Part shown: piece by piece, positions 52,016 through 60,851 of the stretch
Layout of the letters: every line of letters begins with the position of its first letter
Position numbering within the stretch: the first letter of the stretch is position 1
NCBI GenBank assembly: GCA_903923135.1
Contig: CAIXWN010000003.1
Coordinates: 30,755 to 94,754, forward strand
Source: an uncultured Caulobacteraceae bacterium
GTDB taxonomy: Bacteria; Pseudomonadota; Alphaproteobacteria; Caulobacterales; Caulobacteraceae
Length of the DNA stretch: 64,000 nucleotides
Direction of reading: 5' to 3'
The notes under the pieces: generated by a model
Database searches by the model: none
The model's input: the letters and a program-made list of their open reading frames with translations, nothing else
Told to the model about the DNA's origin: nothing
Position numbers and translations under genes: made by a program

Positions 52016-52657
52016 TTACTGCTGATTCAGCCGCGCGTGAACGCCGCCTTTGAAAACCACCCTATCGCCTTTGTCGAAGACGTCGAAGCTTTTGGATTGC
52101 AGATCGCCCGCGGCCGTCTGGCTGGACAGGGCCGTGGGGCTGGTCACCTGGCCTGTGCGCGTGTTGACCACCGCCTCGTCGGTGGCGAAGTGCGACGACC
52201 TGGCGTTGTTGGCCTTCACATGGCCCTTGAGATACAGAATCCGCGTGTCCTCCTGGTAGACGCCCCGGTCGGCGGTCATGGTCGAGGGCGTCGGCTCGTC
52301 GGTGTACAGGGTCACCCAGGGGTAGCTGAGCAGCACCTTCTGGAACGATCGCTCGTCGCGGGCGGCCTGACGGGCGCCCAGGGTGTAGGCCCGGCCCTGA
52401 CTGTCGCGACCGAAGAAATGCGGATTGATCATCTCGATGGGCGTGGCGGCGTCCCGGTGCGCCGCGTCCTGGCGGCGGATGGCGTGGGCCACCACCAGTC
52501 CCACCAGGGTGGCGATGACGCCGACCATGGTCATCGGCAGCAGCAAGCGCAGCACCCGCACCAGGCGGCTGTGCACCCGGGCCTTGCCGCGGGGCGGCGG
52601 CCCCAGGGCCGTGCGGGGCGCGTGACGCGCGTCCGGGGCCGTCTTGAGGTCAGCCAT
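52016..52657 (-). CDS. lptC: LPS export protein LptC
   Basis: A bitopic inner-membrane protein that passes LPS from LptBFG to LptA. A basic cytoplasmic N-terminus is followed by one membrane helix (LLLPMTMVGVIATLVGLVVAH, about 47-67) and a periplasmic domain with MINPHFFGRDSQGRAYTLGA and YLKGHVKANN. This matches alphaproteobacterial LptC at 213 residues. ATG 52657 overlaps the rnd stop by eight bases and was preferred to an upstream in-frame ATG that lies within rnd. Confidence 0.9.
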   Translation of the reverse strand: MADLKTAPDARHAPRTALGPPPRGKARVHSRLVRVLRLLLPMTMVGVIATLVGLVVAHAIRRQDAAHRDAATPIEMINPHFFGRDSQGRAYTLGARQAARDERSFQKVLLSYPWVTLYTDEPTPSTMTADRGVYQEDTRILYLKGHVKANNARSSHFATDEAVVNTRTGQVTSPTALSSQTAAGDLQSKSFDVFDKGDRVVFKGGVHARLNQQ

Positions 52658-53267
52658 GCGCGAAGATGTCGATTTCGTCCCAGCCGGCCACATCCAGGGC
52701 GGCGCGATGGGGCAGGAACGCGAAGCAGGCCTGGGCGAGGTCCATGCGGTTCTCGCGAATCAGCATCTCGTCCAGGCGGGCCTTCAGGGCGTGCAGATTG
52801 ATGACGTCCGAGGCCGCATAGGCCAGCTGTTCCGGCGAGAGCTGGGCGGCGCCCCAGTCCGAGCTCTGCTGGGCCTTGGAGATGTCCTGGCCGAGGAGCT
52901 CCCGGGTGACGTCCTTGAGGCCGTGACGGTCGGTATAGGTCCGGGCCAGCTTGGAGGCGATCTTGGTGCAGTAGACCGGCCCCGTCGTCACCCCCAGGTG
53001 AAGCTGGAACATGGCGATGTCGAAGCGCCCGAAATGGAAGATCTTCAGCACCGCCGGATCGGCGAGCAGCCGCTTAAGATTGGGGCAGTCATAGGCGGGC
53101 CGGTTCAGGCGGACCACGTGGGCGTCGCCCTCGGGACCGCGGACCTGCACCACGCACAGGGGGTCGCGTCCGAGCCGAAGGCCCATGGTTTCCGAATCGA
53201 TGGCCACGGAGGCGGCGCCGGCGAACAGGCCGTCGGGCAGATCGCCCTGGTGGAATTGGACAGCCAA
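52650..53267 (-). CDS. rnd: Ribonuclease D-type 3'-5' exonuclease
   Basis: A DEDDy exonuclease of only 205 residues. The four acidic metal ligands lie in VAIDSETMGL, FHFGRFDIAMFQ and YAASDVINLHAL, and the DEDDy tyrosine is in the last motif. HRDC domains found in E. coli RNase D are missing, so this is a minimal form common in alphaproteobacteria. TTG at 53267 was chosen because GGGAG lies about 8 bases upstream and the product then begins LAVQFHQGDLPDGL as in homologues. It heads the lptCAB-hpf-ptsN run. Confidence 0.88.
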   Translation of the reverse strand: MAVQFHQGDLPDGLFAGAASVAIDSETMGLRLGRDPLCVVQVRGPEGDAHVVRLNRPAYDCPNLKRLLADPAVLKIFHFGRFDIAMFQLHLGVTTGPVYCTKIASKLARTYTDRHGLKDVTRELLGQDISKAQQSSDWGAAQLSPEQLAYAASDVINLHALKARLDEMLIRENRMDLAQACFAFLPHRAALDVAGWDEIDIFAHG

Positions 53268-53338
53268 GCGTCGCTCCCGACCCTTAAAGACGAGGCGACC
53301 AGGCCCCAGCGTCGCCCATGCCGAACTTAGGGACGGCC

Positions 53339-53360
53339 GGGGCGGCGGACAAGCCGCCCC
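53339..53360 (-). terminator. Hairpin downstream of tRNA-Leu
   Basis: GGGGCGGC with a 6-base loop and GCCGCCCC forms a perfect stem 45 bases beyond the tRNA 3' end on the minus strand. A T-run is absent on that strand, so termination strength is uncertain. Confidence 0.4.
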
Positions 53361-53405
53361 GTCGATTTCCCCCGAAGCGGCGCCGTGTGACGCCATCGGA
53401 TGGTG

Positions 53406-53492
<87 letters not shown>

Positions 53493-53651
53493 CCGCAGGG
53501 GCAAGCCCCAGCGCGCGAAGGGCGGACGCTTAGGGCGCCGGCCTTTCATCGTCAATGGTTTGTCTTGGCGTTCGCCTTGACCGGAGTCGTTGCGTCCGCT
53601 CCGAGGCTCCTCTATCGCAACCGCCACGCGTGCAAACGACGGGGAATGGTG

Positions 53652-54632
53652 ATGAAGGGTCTGGTAACGGTCTTCGGCGGCTCCGGCTTCGTCGGCGGTC
53701 AGGTCGTTCGGGCGCTGGCCCGGCGGGGATCCCGCGTCAGGGTCGCCGTCCGCGAGCCAGGGCGCGGCTATCGTCTGCGCATGCTCGGCGACGTCGGCCA
53801 GATCGAGGTCGTGCAGGCCAATCTGCGTGACACCGCCTCGGTGGCCCGCGCCCTCGAGGGAGCCGAGGCCTGCGTCAACGCCGTCGCCGTGCTCTATGAA
53901 TCGGGACGCCAGACCTTCCAGAACCTGCATGTGGACGGCGCCCGGACCATGGCGACCACGGCGCGCGACCTGGGCGTGACCCGGTTCGCCCAGATCTCGG
54001 CGATCGGCGCGGCCGCCGACTCCACCTCGCGCTACGCCCGCACCAAGGCGGCGGGAGAGGCGGCGGTCCGCGAGGCCCTGCCCTCGGCGGTGATCCTTCG
54101 GCCGTCGGTGATCTTCGGCCCCGAGGACCAGTTCTTCAACCGGTTCGCCGCCATGGCCGCCCTGTCGCCCGCCCTGCCGCTGATCGGCGGCGGCGAGACC
54201 CGGTTCCAGCCGGTCTATGTCGCCGACGTCGCCGCGGCGGTGGCCGAGGCGATCTGGAACCCGGCCCTGGCCGGTCGCGACTTCGAGCTCGGGGGGCCGG
54301 GCGTGTACAGCTTCCGCGCCCTGATGGAACTGGTGCTGGCCGAGACCGAGCGCCGCGCCCTGCTGCTGCCGGTGCCTTTCGGCTTGGCCAGGCTGCTGGG
54401 CGTGGCCGGCGATATCATCGCCTCGACCGGCATCCCGCCGCTGATCACCACTGACCAGTTGGAACTCCTGCGCCGCGACAACATCGTCTCGCCGGGCGCC
54501 GCCGGCCTGGGTGATCTGGGCCTGACGGCGAGTCCGCTGGAGCCGGTCATCCCGACCTACCTCTATCGCTATCGCCGGGGCGGTCAGTATGCCCCGGAGA
54601 TGCACGCCGCCGCCGCCGCGCCGCCCCGCTAG
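53652..54632 (+). CDS. NAD(P)-binding NDUFA9-like protein (extended SDR family)
   Basis: A 326-residue atypical short-chain dehydrogenase homologous to the complex I accessory subunit NDUFA9. The dinucleotide loop VTVFGGSGFVGGQVVRAL opens the chain, and the YxxxK pair is in SRYARTKAAGE. Family motif RPSVIFGPEDQFFNRFAAM is clear. Bacterial members are linked to complex I assembly or quinone biology, but activity is unproven. GGGGA lies about 7 bases before ATG 53652, favouring that codon over ATG 53646. Confidence 0.85.
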   Translation: MKGLVTVFGGSGFVGGQVVRALARRGSRVRVAVREPGRGYRLRMLGDVGQIEVVQANLRDTASVARALEGAEACVNAVAVLYESGRQTFQNLHVDGARTMATTARDLGVTRFAQISAIGAAADSTSRYARTKAAGEAAVREALPSAVILRPSVIFGPEDQFFNRFAAMAALSPALPLIGGGETRFQPVYVADVAAAVAEAIWNPALAGRDFELGGPGVYSFRALMELVLAETERRALLLPVPFGLARLLGVAGDIIASTGIPPLITTDQLELLRRDNIVSPGAAGLGDLGLTASPLEPVIPTYLYRYRRGGQYAPEMHAAAAAPPR

Positions 54633-54704
54633 AGTCAGTTCCAGCCGGCGCCGCTCAGCGGCGGATCGGTCCCTTTCCGCTGGCGGCGGCGGCCGTGAGG
54701 TCGC

Positions 54705-55874
54705 TCAGGCCGGACCGGCCTGGGTTTCGGGCGGCACGCCCATGTAGCGCGCCCGCGGTCGGATCAGGGTCCCGCTGCTCAGCTGTTCGTGGGCGTGCGC
54801 CAGCCAGCCCGCGCAGCGCGCGACGGCGAACAGGATGAACGGCGCGTCCGCCGGCAGGCTCAGGGTCTCGACCAGGGCCACCAGCGCGAAATCCACAGTG
54901 TCCCGCCGGCCGGTCGCCGCCTCGACCGCCTCGCGCAGCGCCTCCAGCGCCGGCGGCGCGCGAAAGGCCCCCAGCAGCGCCCTCGCCCGCGGATCGCCGT
55001 CGGGATAGAGCGGGTGTCCGAAACCCGGCGTCGGCCGCCAGTGCGCCAGGCGCGCGGCCACGGCCTCCCGCGGCCCGTCGCGCTCGGCCTCGGCCGCCAG
55101 CAGGCTCACCCGGGCCGCCATGCCGCCGTGGAGGGGGCCGGTGAGGGCGGCCAGGCCGGCCAGGGCCGCCGCCGCCGGAGACGCCCCCGTCGAGGCGGCG
55201 ACCCGGGCGGCGAATGTCGAGGCGTTGAGCTCGTGATCGGCCAGCAGCACCAGCACGCGGCGGATCAGATCCATGCCGCGCCGCCCGCATCCCCAGGCCC
55301 GCCCCAGGCGTACGTGGATGGCGCCGCTGTCGACCGTCCCGCAGACCGCGTCGGCGACCACGTCCAGCAGCGAGGCCGCCTCGTCGGCCAAGGCGGCGGC
55401 CGACCGGTCCAGGGCCGGCTCGTCCGTCGCGGCCCGCGCGGCCAGGGCGGTGAACAGCCGGGCCCGCATGGTCGGCCCCCCGGCCGGCGACGCGCGACGC
55501 GCATGAGGCTCCGGATCGCCGCCGCCGCCGCGCAGCAGGCGGGCCACGGCCTCGAAGGTTTCGGTCTCGGCCAGGAGCGCCGCGTCGCGGCCCCGGTAAT
55601 ACAGGCGACCGTTCGCCACGGTGGTGATCGCGGAGCCCAGCACGGGCTCGCCCCAGGCGATGGCCTCGGCGGCCACGGCGGCGGCCTTTCGGCCCCGCGC
55701 CTTGCGGGTGGCCAGGGCGGCAATGTCGCTGGCCTTGTAGCGGCTGCGGCGAGGATCGGCCGGGTCCGGCTCTGCCCGCACCTGCCCGCGGCTCACATAG
55801 GCGTAGAGGGTCTGGGGGCGGACCCCCAGACGGCGCAGCGCCTCGGCGGCGTTCAGCCAGTCCACTTCTTTCAT
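54705..55874 (-). CDS. Citrate synthase-like protein with N-terminal MerR-type helix-turn-helix
   Basis: A 389-residue fusion. Residues 6-56 form a MerR/excisionase-like DNA-binding domain (WLNAAEALRRLGVRPQTLYAYVSRG), then a citrate synthase domain. Its catalytic histidines H214 (DHELNAST), H249 (GPLHGG) and H287 (GFGHPLYP) and D328 are kept, but GFGHPLYPDGDPR departs from the usual GFGHRVYK. It may be a substrate-sensing regulator, an active enzyme, or both. The ATG at 55874 sits next to a double palindrome, with no clear ribosome-binding site. The paralogous gene is divergent. Function is inferred. Confidence 0.8.
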   Translation of the reverse strand: MKEVDWLNAAEALRRLGVRPQTLYAYVSRGQVRAEPDPADPRRSRYKASDIAALATRKARGRKAAAVAAEAIAWGEPVLGSAITTVANGRLYYRGRDAALLAETETFEAVARLLRGGGGDPEPHARRASPAGGPTMRARLFTALAARAATDEPALDRSAAALADEAASLLDVVADAVCGTVDSGAIHVRLGRAWGCGRRGMDLIRRVLVLLADHELNASTFAARVAASTGASPAAAALAGLAALTGPLHGGMAARVSLLAAEAERDGPREAVAARLAHWRPTPGFGHPLYPDGDPRARALLGAFRAPPALEALREAVEAATGRRDTVDFALVALVETLSLPADAPFILFAVARCAGWLAHAHEQLSSGTLIRPRARYMGVPPETQAGPA

Positions 55875-55875
55875 G

Positions 55876-55892
55876 TTGATCAAATTGATCAA
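55876..55892. promoter_or_regulatory. Tandem TTGATCAA palindromes, putative operator
   Basis: Two copies of the perfect 8-base palindrome TTGATCAA (55876-55883 and 55885-55892) lie one base apart, immediately upstream of the start codon of the HTH-citrate synthase gene, in an otherwise GC-rich 88-base divergent gap. A partial third copy TTGATT follows at 55895. Placement suits autoregulation by the HTH domain and control of the plus-strand paralogue. Confidence 0.55.
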
Positions 55893-55962
55893 TCTTGATT
55901 CGCCTGCTGGCAACCTCCCAGATGAGCCCGTGGCAGGCAAGTGACGGACACGGAGAAGGGTG

Positions 55963-57054
55963 ATGATCGAAGGGGCTGACGGGCTGGACGGCGTGGTCGC
56001 CGCGCGCACGGTGCTTTCGGAGGTCGACGGGGAGGCCGGCCGGCTGCTCATCCGCGGGCGCACGCTGGACGACCTCGCCGGGTCGTGGCCGTTCGAGGCG
56101 GTGGCCGGCCTGCTCTGGGGCGGTTTCTTCCCCGATCTGCCGGAACGCCTGGACCAGCCGCTCGGCATGGCCCGCCAGGCGGTGTTCGCACAGGTGGCGG
56201 CGGACCCGGATCTGGCGAAACGGCCGCCGGTGGAGGCCGTCCGCGCCCTGATGGCGCGCCTGCCCGACGGCGATGACCTCTCCCTGGCCCTTCGGCTGAC
56301 CGCCGCGCCGGCGGTGTTCACCTCGGCGGTCATCCGACTTCAGGCCGGCGCGCATCCCGTGGCTCCCGATCCCGCCCTGAGCCACGCCGCCGACGTCCTG
56401 CGCATGGCGCGCGGCGCGGCGGCAGAACCGGCCGAGATCGCCGCCCTTGACGCCTATCTGGTAACCGTGGCCGACCACGGCCTGAACGCCTCGACATTTG
56501 CCGCCCGGGTTGTGGCCTCCACCCAGGCCGGCCTGACCTCGGCGGTCCTGGCGGGTCTGAGCGCCCTCAAGGGGCCCCTGCACGGCGGCGCGCCGGGGCC
56601 GGTGATCGACATGCTCGATGCGATCGGCGCGCCTGACCTGGCCCGCCCGTGGCTGGAAAGGGCGCTCGACCGGGGCGACCGGCTGATGGGTTTCGGCCAT
56701 CGAATCTACCGCGTACGCGATCCGCGGGCGGACGCCCTCAAGCGCGCCGTCGGCGATCTGGCGGGGCGTTCCGGAAGTTCATCTGGCCGGCTCGCCCTCG
56801 CCGAGGCGGTGGAGGCGGCCGCCCTGGCGGTGCTGGGCGAGCGCAAGCCCGGCCGGTCGCTGCAGACCAATGTGGAACTGTACACGGCGCTGCTGCTGGA
56901 GGCCCTAGGTTTTCCGCCGGAGGCCTTCACCTGCGTGTTCGCCATGGGGCGGGTCGCCGGCTGGATCGCGCACGCCCGCGAACAATCCGCCGGGGGGCGT
57001 CTGCTGCGACCGCAGTCGCGCTATGTCGGTCCCAGGCCCCTGGAACCCGCCTGA
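55963..57054 (+). CDS. Citrate synthase homologue (2-methylcitrate synthase-like)
   Basis: A 363-residue citrate synthase fold protein without the DNA-binding domain. Histidines H172 (DHGLNAST), H207 (GPLHGG) and H246 (GFGHRIYRVRDPRA) are present. The position of the third catalytic residue, usually Asp in NVDFY, reads NVELY, i.e. Glu305. GGAGAAGG lies four bases upstream of ATG 55963, which was preferred to the GTG one codon earlier. Size and sequence suit a citrate or methylcitrate synthase, but the substrate is open. It is divergent from the HTH paralogue. Confidence 0.8.
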   Translation: MIEGADGLDGVVAARTVLSEVDGEAGRLLIRGRTLDDLAGSWPFEAVAGLLWGGFFPDLPERLDQPLGMARQAVFAQVAADPDLAKRPPVEAVRALMARLPDGDDLSLALRLTAAPAVFTSAVIRLQAGAHPVAPDPALSHAADVLRMARGAAAEPAEIAALDAYLVTVADHGLNASTFAARVVASTQAGLTSAVLAGLSALKGPLHGGAPGPVIDMLDAIGAPDLARPWLERALDRGDRLMGFGHRIYRVRDPRADALKRAVGDLAGRSGSSSGRLALAEAVEAAALAVLGERKPGRSLQTNVELYTALLLEALGFPPEAFTCVFAMGRVAGWIAHAREQSAGGRLLRPQSRYVGPRPLEPA

Positions 57055-57124
57055 ACGGGGGGCGCCGGGCCGTTCACCCTCCCGGGGGCCGTTTCACCCC
57101 TGTAGCGCGACGCCTGATGGCCCT

Positions 57125-58069
57125 ATGCTGCGGCCGATGCCGTCCACCGATCCCACCAACGCCCTGAACGCGGCCCTGACCCGCCGTGTCACCCTGCTGT
57201 CGGTGGCCACGGCGTTCATACTCGTGGCCGGCAAGCTGGCGATCTGGCTGGCCAGCGGTTCGGTCGCCCTGATGGCGTCGATGGCCGATTCCGGTCTCGA
57301 CCTGATCGCCTCCAGCGCCACCTTCTTCGCCGTGCGCTATGCGGCCGCTCCGCCCGACGCCGAACACCGGTACGGTCACGGCAAGGCCGAGGCCTTCGCC
57401 AGCCTGGTTCAGGCCGGGCTGGTGTTCGCCTCCGCGGCGCTCATCGGGCAGGAGGCGATCCACCGTCTGATCGATCCGCGGCCGGTGGCCGAGGAAGGGC
57501 TCGCCCTGGCCGTCATGGGGCTGTCGATCGTCATGACCGGCGGTCTGATCACGGCCCAGACCTGGCTGCTGCGACGGACGGCCTCGGTGGCGGTCTCGTC
57601 GGACCGCACCCACTATGCCGCCGATCTGGCCTCGAACGTCATCGCCCTGGCCGGGATCGCCGGGGCCGCGCTGCTGGGATTTCCGGCCCTCGACGCGGTC
57701 GCCGCCCTGGTCATCGGGGGAATTCTGCTCTGGGGCGCCATCTCGGTGTTCCGCGAGGCGTCCGATCAGCTTCTCGACCACGAACTGCCCAACGCCTCTC
57801 GGGCGCGCATTGTCGATCTGGCGCTGCAGGACGGCGCCATCCTCGACGTACACCAGGTCCGCACCCGGGCCTCCGGGCCGGTCGTCCACATCCAGATGCA
57901 CGCCGACGTTGACCCCGATCTGTCGGTGGAGCGCGCCCACGAGATCATCGTGGCGGCGGAGAAGCGGATTCTCACGGCCTTTCCGGCCGCCGACATCCTC
58001 ATTCACGCCGATCCCCGGGGACGGGCGGAGCCTCACGGCGGGGCCTTCGCTGAGACCTATGAGGCCTGA
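57125..58069 (+). CDS. Cation diffusion facilitator (FieF/ZitB-like)
   Basis: A 314-residue efflux transporter for divalent metals such as Zn or Fe. Site A is built from D55 and D59 (MADSGLDLIAS) and H163 and D167 (THYAADLASN), a match to the FieF HxxxD/DxxxD arrangement. The cytoplasmic HRYGHGKAEAF motif (H81) and C-terminal VHIQMHADVD (site C histidines) are also present. Six membrane helices are visible. The start may be ATG 57125 or 57137. Metal specificity cannot be set from the sequence. Confidence 0.88.
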   Translation: MLRPMPSTDPTNALNAALTRRVTLLSVATAFILVAGKLAIWLASGSVALMASMADSGLDLIASSATFFAVRYAAAPPDAEHRYGHGKAEAFASLVQAGLVFASAALIGQEAIHRLIDPRPVAEEGLALAVMGLSIVMTGGLITAQTWLLRRTASVAVSSDRTHYAADLASNVIALAGIAGAALLGFPALDAVAALVIGGILLWGAISVFREASDQLLDHELPNASRARIVDLALQDGAILDVHQVRTRASGPVVHIQMHADVDPDLSVERAHEIIVAAEKRILTAFPAADILIHADPRGRAEPHGGAFAETYEA

Positions 58070-58142
58070 TGCGGCGGAACGGTCGCCGGGTCGCAGGCCG
58101 ACGTTGTTCGAACGCCGGTTTTGGCTATAGCTGACCCTGCCC

Positions 58143-58829
58143 ATGAGCATCGTCCGCACCCTGCATCATTTCCCCCTCGATCCGGCGTCGCGCCAGGCGC
58201 GCCTGGCGCTGGCGGAAAAACGTCTGCCCTTCGACGAGGTTGTCGTCCGCTACTGGGAGCAGCCTGAAGAGTTCACCGCGCTCAACGCCTCGGGCCTGAC
58301 GCCCGTCCTGGTCGAGAAGACCGGCGATCGCCAGGTGGTGATCTGCGAGATACGGGCCATACTCGAGCACCTTGAGCAGCAGGCCCCCGAGCACGATCTG
58401 CTGGGCTCGACGCCGGCCGACCGGGCCGAGGTGCGCCGCCTGATGCAGTGGTTCGACCGCAAGTTCGACAATGAGGTCAACGCCTACCTGCTGCATGAAA
58501 AGCTGGAGAAGCGGCTGCTCAAGCTCGGGGCGCCGGATCTGTTCAATATGCGCCAGGGCCGCGACGCTCTGCGCATCCACCTGATCTATATGGAAAAGCT
58601 CCTCCATGAGCGGGACTGGCTGGCCGGACGGCGACTCAGCCTCGCCGATTTCGCGGCGGCGGCGAACATCTCGGTCCTGGACTATTTCGGCGACATTCCC
58701 TGGCGCGACTTCCTGCTGCTGAAGACCTGGTACATGCGCATCAAGTCCCGGCCGGCCTTCCGGCCGCTGCTGGCCGACCGCTGGCCCGGTCTCGCGCCGG
58801 CCAGCTTCTATGACGACCTCGATTTCTGA
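58143..58829 (+). CDS. Glutathione S-transferase family protein
   Basis: A 228-residue thioredoxin-fold plus all-alpha protein. The N-terminal domain begins [23 protein letters not shown], with Ser or Asp in place of the Tyr seen in many GSTs, and a cis-Pro in GLTPVLVE. The C-terminal domain contains [16 protein letters not shown], the usual N-capping box. The substrate is unknown. The queG start overlaps its 3' end by 20 bases, a linkage repeated in many alphaproteobacteria. Confidence 0.85.
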   Translation: MSIVRTLHHFPLDPASRQARLALAEKRLPFDEVVVRYWEQPEEFTALNASGLTPVLVEKTGDRQVVICEIRAILEHLEQQAPEHDLLGSTPADRAEVRRLMQWFDRKFDNEVNAYLLHEKLEKRLLKLGAPDLFNMRQGRDALRIHLIYMEKLLHERDWLAGRRLSLADFAAAANISVLDYFGDIPWRDFLLLKTWYMRIKSRPAFRPLLADRWPGLAPASFYDDLDF

Positions 58830-59970
58830 CACCCCGGCCCGGGCGTCGCCCGCGGTGATCAAGGCGATGATCCGCGCCACGGCGCACGACCAGGGGTTCG
58901 ACGCCTGCGGCTTCGCTGACGCCGCCGAGCCGTGGGCCGCGTCGGAGCGTCTGGCCACCTTTCTTGAGCTCGGCCGGCACGCCGGCATGGCCTGGATGGC
59001 CGACACCGCCGGGCGCCGGGCCCATCCACGGGCGATGTGGAGCGCGGCCCGGTCGGCCATTGTCGTGGGCCTGAACTATGGGCCCGACAGCGATCCGCTG
59101 CAGGCCCTTCGCCGGCGGTCCCGTGGCGCCATTTCCGTCTACGCCCAGGGACGGGACTATCACGACCTGATCAAGGGGCGGCTCAAGACCCTGGCGGGGC
59201 AAATCCAGCGGCGGCTGGGCGGCGAGGTGAAGGTGTTCGTCGACACCGCGCCGCTGATGGAAAAGCCCCTGGCGGCGCTGGCGGGCCTGGGCTGGCAGGG
59301 CAAACACACCAACCTGGTGTCCCGCCGGTTCGGGTCCTGGCTATTCCTCGGGGTGATCCTCACCTCGGCGGCCATCGAGCCGGATGTGGCCTCTGGGGAC
59401 CATTGCGGCGCCTGCCGGGCCTGTCTCGACATCTGCCCCACCCAGGCCTTTCCCGCCCCCTACCAGCTCGACGCCGGCGCCTGCCTCTCCTACCTGACCA
59501 TCGAGCACCACGGGGCCATCCCCGAGCGATTCCGCGTCGCCCTGGGGAACCGGATCTACGGCTGCGACGACTGCCTGGCCGTGTGCCCCTGGAACAAGTT
59601 CGCCAGCCTGGCCCGGGAGGCCGGGCTGCACGCCCGAGAGGCCCTGCGTTCGCCGGCCCTGGCCGATTTGGCCGCCCTGGACGACGCCGCGTTCCGGGCC
59701 CTGTTTACCGCCAGCCCGGTCAAGCGCATCGGCCGGGACCGCTTCGTGCGCAATGTCCTCTACGCCATCGGCAATTCGGGCGATTCGGGCCTGCGGCCTT
59801 CGGCCGCGGCGCGAGTTTCCGACCCTGACGTGGCGGTGCGCGAGGCGGCCTCCTGGGCGCTGGACCGGCTGGATCGGCCCGGCCAGGGCCTGGGCGGTTC
59901 GCATGGATCAGGCGGGGACGCCGAAGCAGGCTCTGAAGGGTTGAAAACAGAGCCGGGCGGGGCCGCCTGA
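58810..59970 (+). CDS. queG: Epoxyqueuosine reductase QueG
   Basis: Reduces epoxyqueuosine in tRNA to queuosine using cobalamin and two [4Fe-4S] clusters. Cluster motifs [16 protein letters not shown] (about residues 198-213) and [13 protein letters not shown] are intact, as is the N-terminal cobalamin-binding region and [19 protein letters not shown]. The length of 386 includes a low-complexity Gly/Ser-rich tail. The start lies inside the GST gene and is supported by the family N-terminus. Confidence 0.95.
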   Translation: MTTSISDTPARASPAVIKAMIRATAHDQGFDACGFADAAEPWAASERLATFLELGRHAGMAWMADTAGRRAHPRAMWSAARSAIVVGLNYGPDSDPLQALRRRSRGAISVYAQGRDYHDLIKGRLKTLAGQIQRRLGGEVKVFVDTAPLMEKPLAALAGLGWQGKHTNLVSRRFGSWLFLGVILTSAAIEPDVASGDHCGACRACLDICPTQAFPAPYQLDAGACLSYLTIEHHGAIPERFRVALGNRIYGCDDCLAVCPWNKFASLAREAGLHAREALRSPALADLAALDDAAFRALFTASPVKRIGRDRFVRNVLYAIGNSGDSGLRPSAAARVSDPDVAVREAASWALDRLDRPGQGLGGSHGSGGDAEAGSEGLKTEPGGAA

Positions 59971-59974
59971 TCGA

Positions 59975-60607
59975 TCAGCCGGCGGTTGCCGGAGCCTTCG
60001 CCTGGGCGGCCTTGGCGCGTTTGAAGCCGTCCCGTTGCTGCATGGCCTGCCAATAGGGGACCACCCTGGGCGGAAAGTCGGCGTCGAGACCCAGGGTCTC
60101 GGCGAGCAGCAGAGCGTAGGCGAAGGAGATGTCGGCCATGGTGAAACGGCCGGCGCAGACGAACGCTTCGCCCATCATCCCCGAGGCGGCCCGCAGCCGC
60201 GCCAGGAACCATTTGCCGTAGTCCTCCGCCGCCTGGGTCGCCCGGCGCTCCGGGGGCTCCAGCCGGGTGTAGCGCAGCACGATCGTCTGCGGGAAGGTCA
60301 GGGTCGCTTCGCCCATGTGCAGGAAGTTCAGATAGTCGGCGAAGGCGTCCTCTTCCGGGCGGACCACCAGGTCGCTGGGTCCGTACTTGGCCCCAAGATA
60401 GTGCCCCATGGCCGCGCTTTCGGTCATGCGGTGCGGTCCGTCGAACATCACCGGCACGGTTCCCAGGGGGTTGAGGTCCCGATAGCCCGGCACCAGGGCG
60501 CGCGGCGGAAAGGGCATCATCACCAGGTCATACGGCAGGCCCAACTCCTCCAGGGCCCACAGCGCCCGGAACGACCGGGCGTCCGCACAATGGTAAAGCG
60601 TAATCAT
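59975..60607 (-). CDS. Glutathione S-transferase family protein
   Basis: A 210-residue GST. MITLYHCADARSFRALWALEELGLPYDLV carries the thioredoxin-fold start with Cys and Ser in the active-site region, and NPLGTVPVM has the cis-Pro. The helical domain shows CAGRFTMADISFAYALLL. Substrate is unknown. ATG 60607 was chosen since MITLYHC is the family start; the upstream in-frame sequence is Arg/Gly/Pro-rich and looks non-coding. It is convergent with queG, 4 bases apart, and not closely similar to the other GST. Confidence 0.87.
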   Translation of the reverse strand: MITLYHCADARSFRALWALEELGLPYDLVMMPFPPRALVPGYRDLNPLGTVPVMFDGPHRMTESAAMGHYLGAKYGPSDLVVRPEEDAFADYLNFLHMGEATLTFPQTIVLRYTRLEPPERRATQAAEDYGKWFLARLRAASGMMGEAFVCAGRFTMADISFAYALLLAETLGLDADFPPRVVPYWQAMQQRDGFKRAKAAQAKAPATAG

Positions 60608-60851
60608 GGCGTCTCCTCCGTCCGGCGCGGCGGGGCCTTGGGCTTTCCCTGTCCGGACCAACCGCTTCCTTCGCGCAGGATCGGCACGGCGCCAAGGCAT
60701 GGCATGGGTCAGACCCTTGATCCGCGATCCGGTTTGCCGTCTTAGGTGGAACCGTGTTCGACTCTGGCGCCATCATCCTGACGGAAGAGCCCCCCGCGGA
60801 CGACGACGGGGCCCTCGCCGGGGCGCCGGCGGTCCGCATGACCCGGTCTTG

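Noticed and set aside
53565..53651. Upstream start for the NDUFA9-like gene
   Set aside because: The conserved dinucleotide fold begins right at 53652, which also has the best ribosome-binding site; the upstream stretch looks like promoter DNA.
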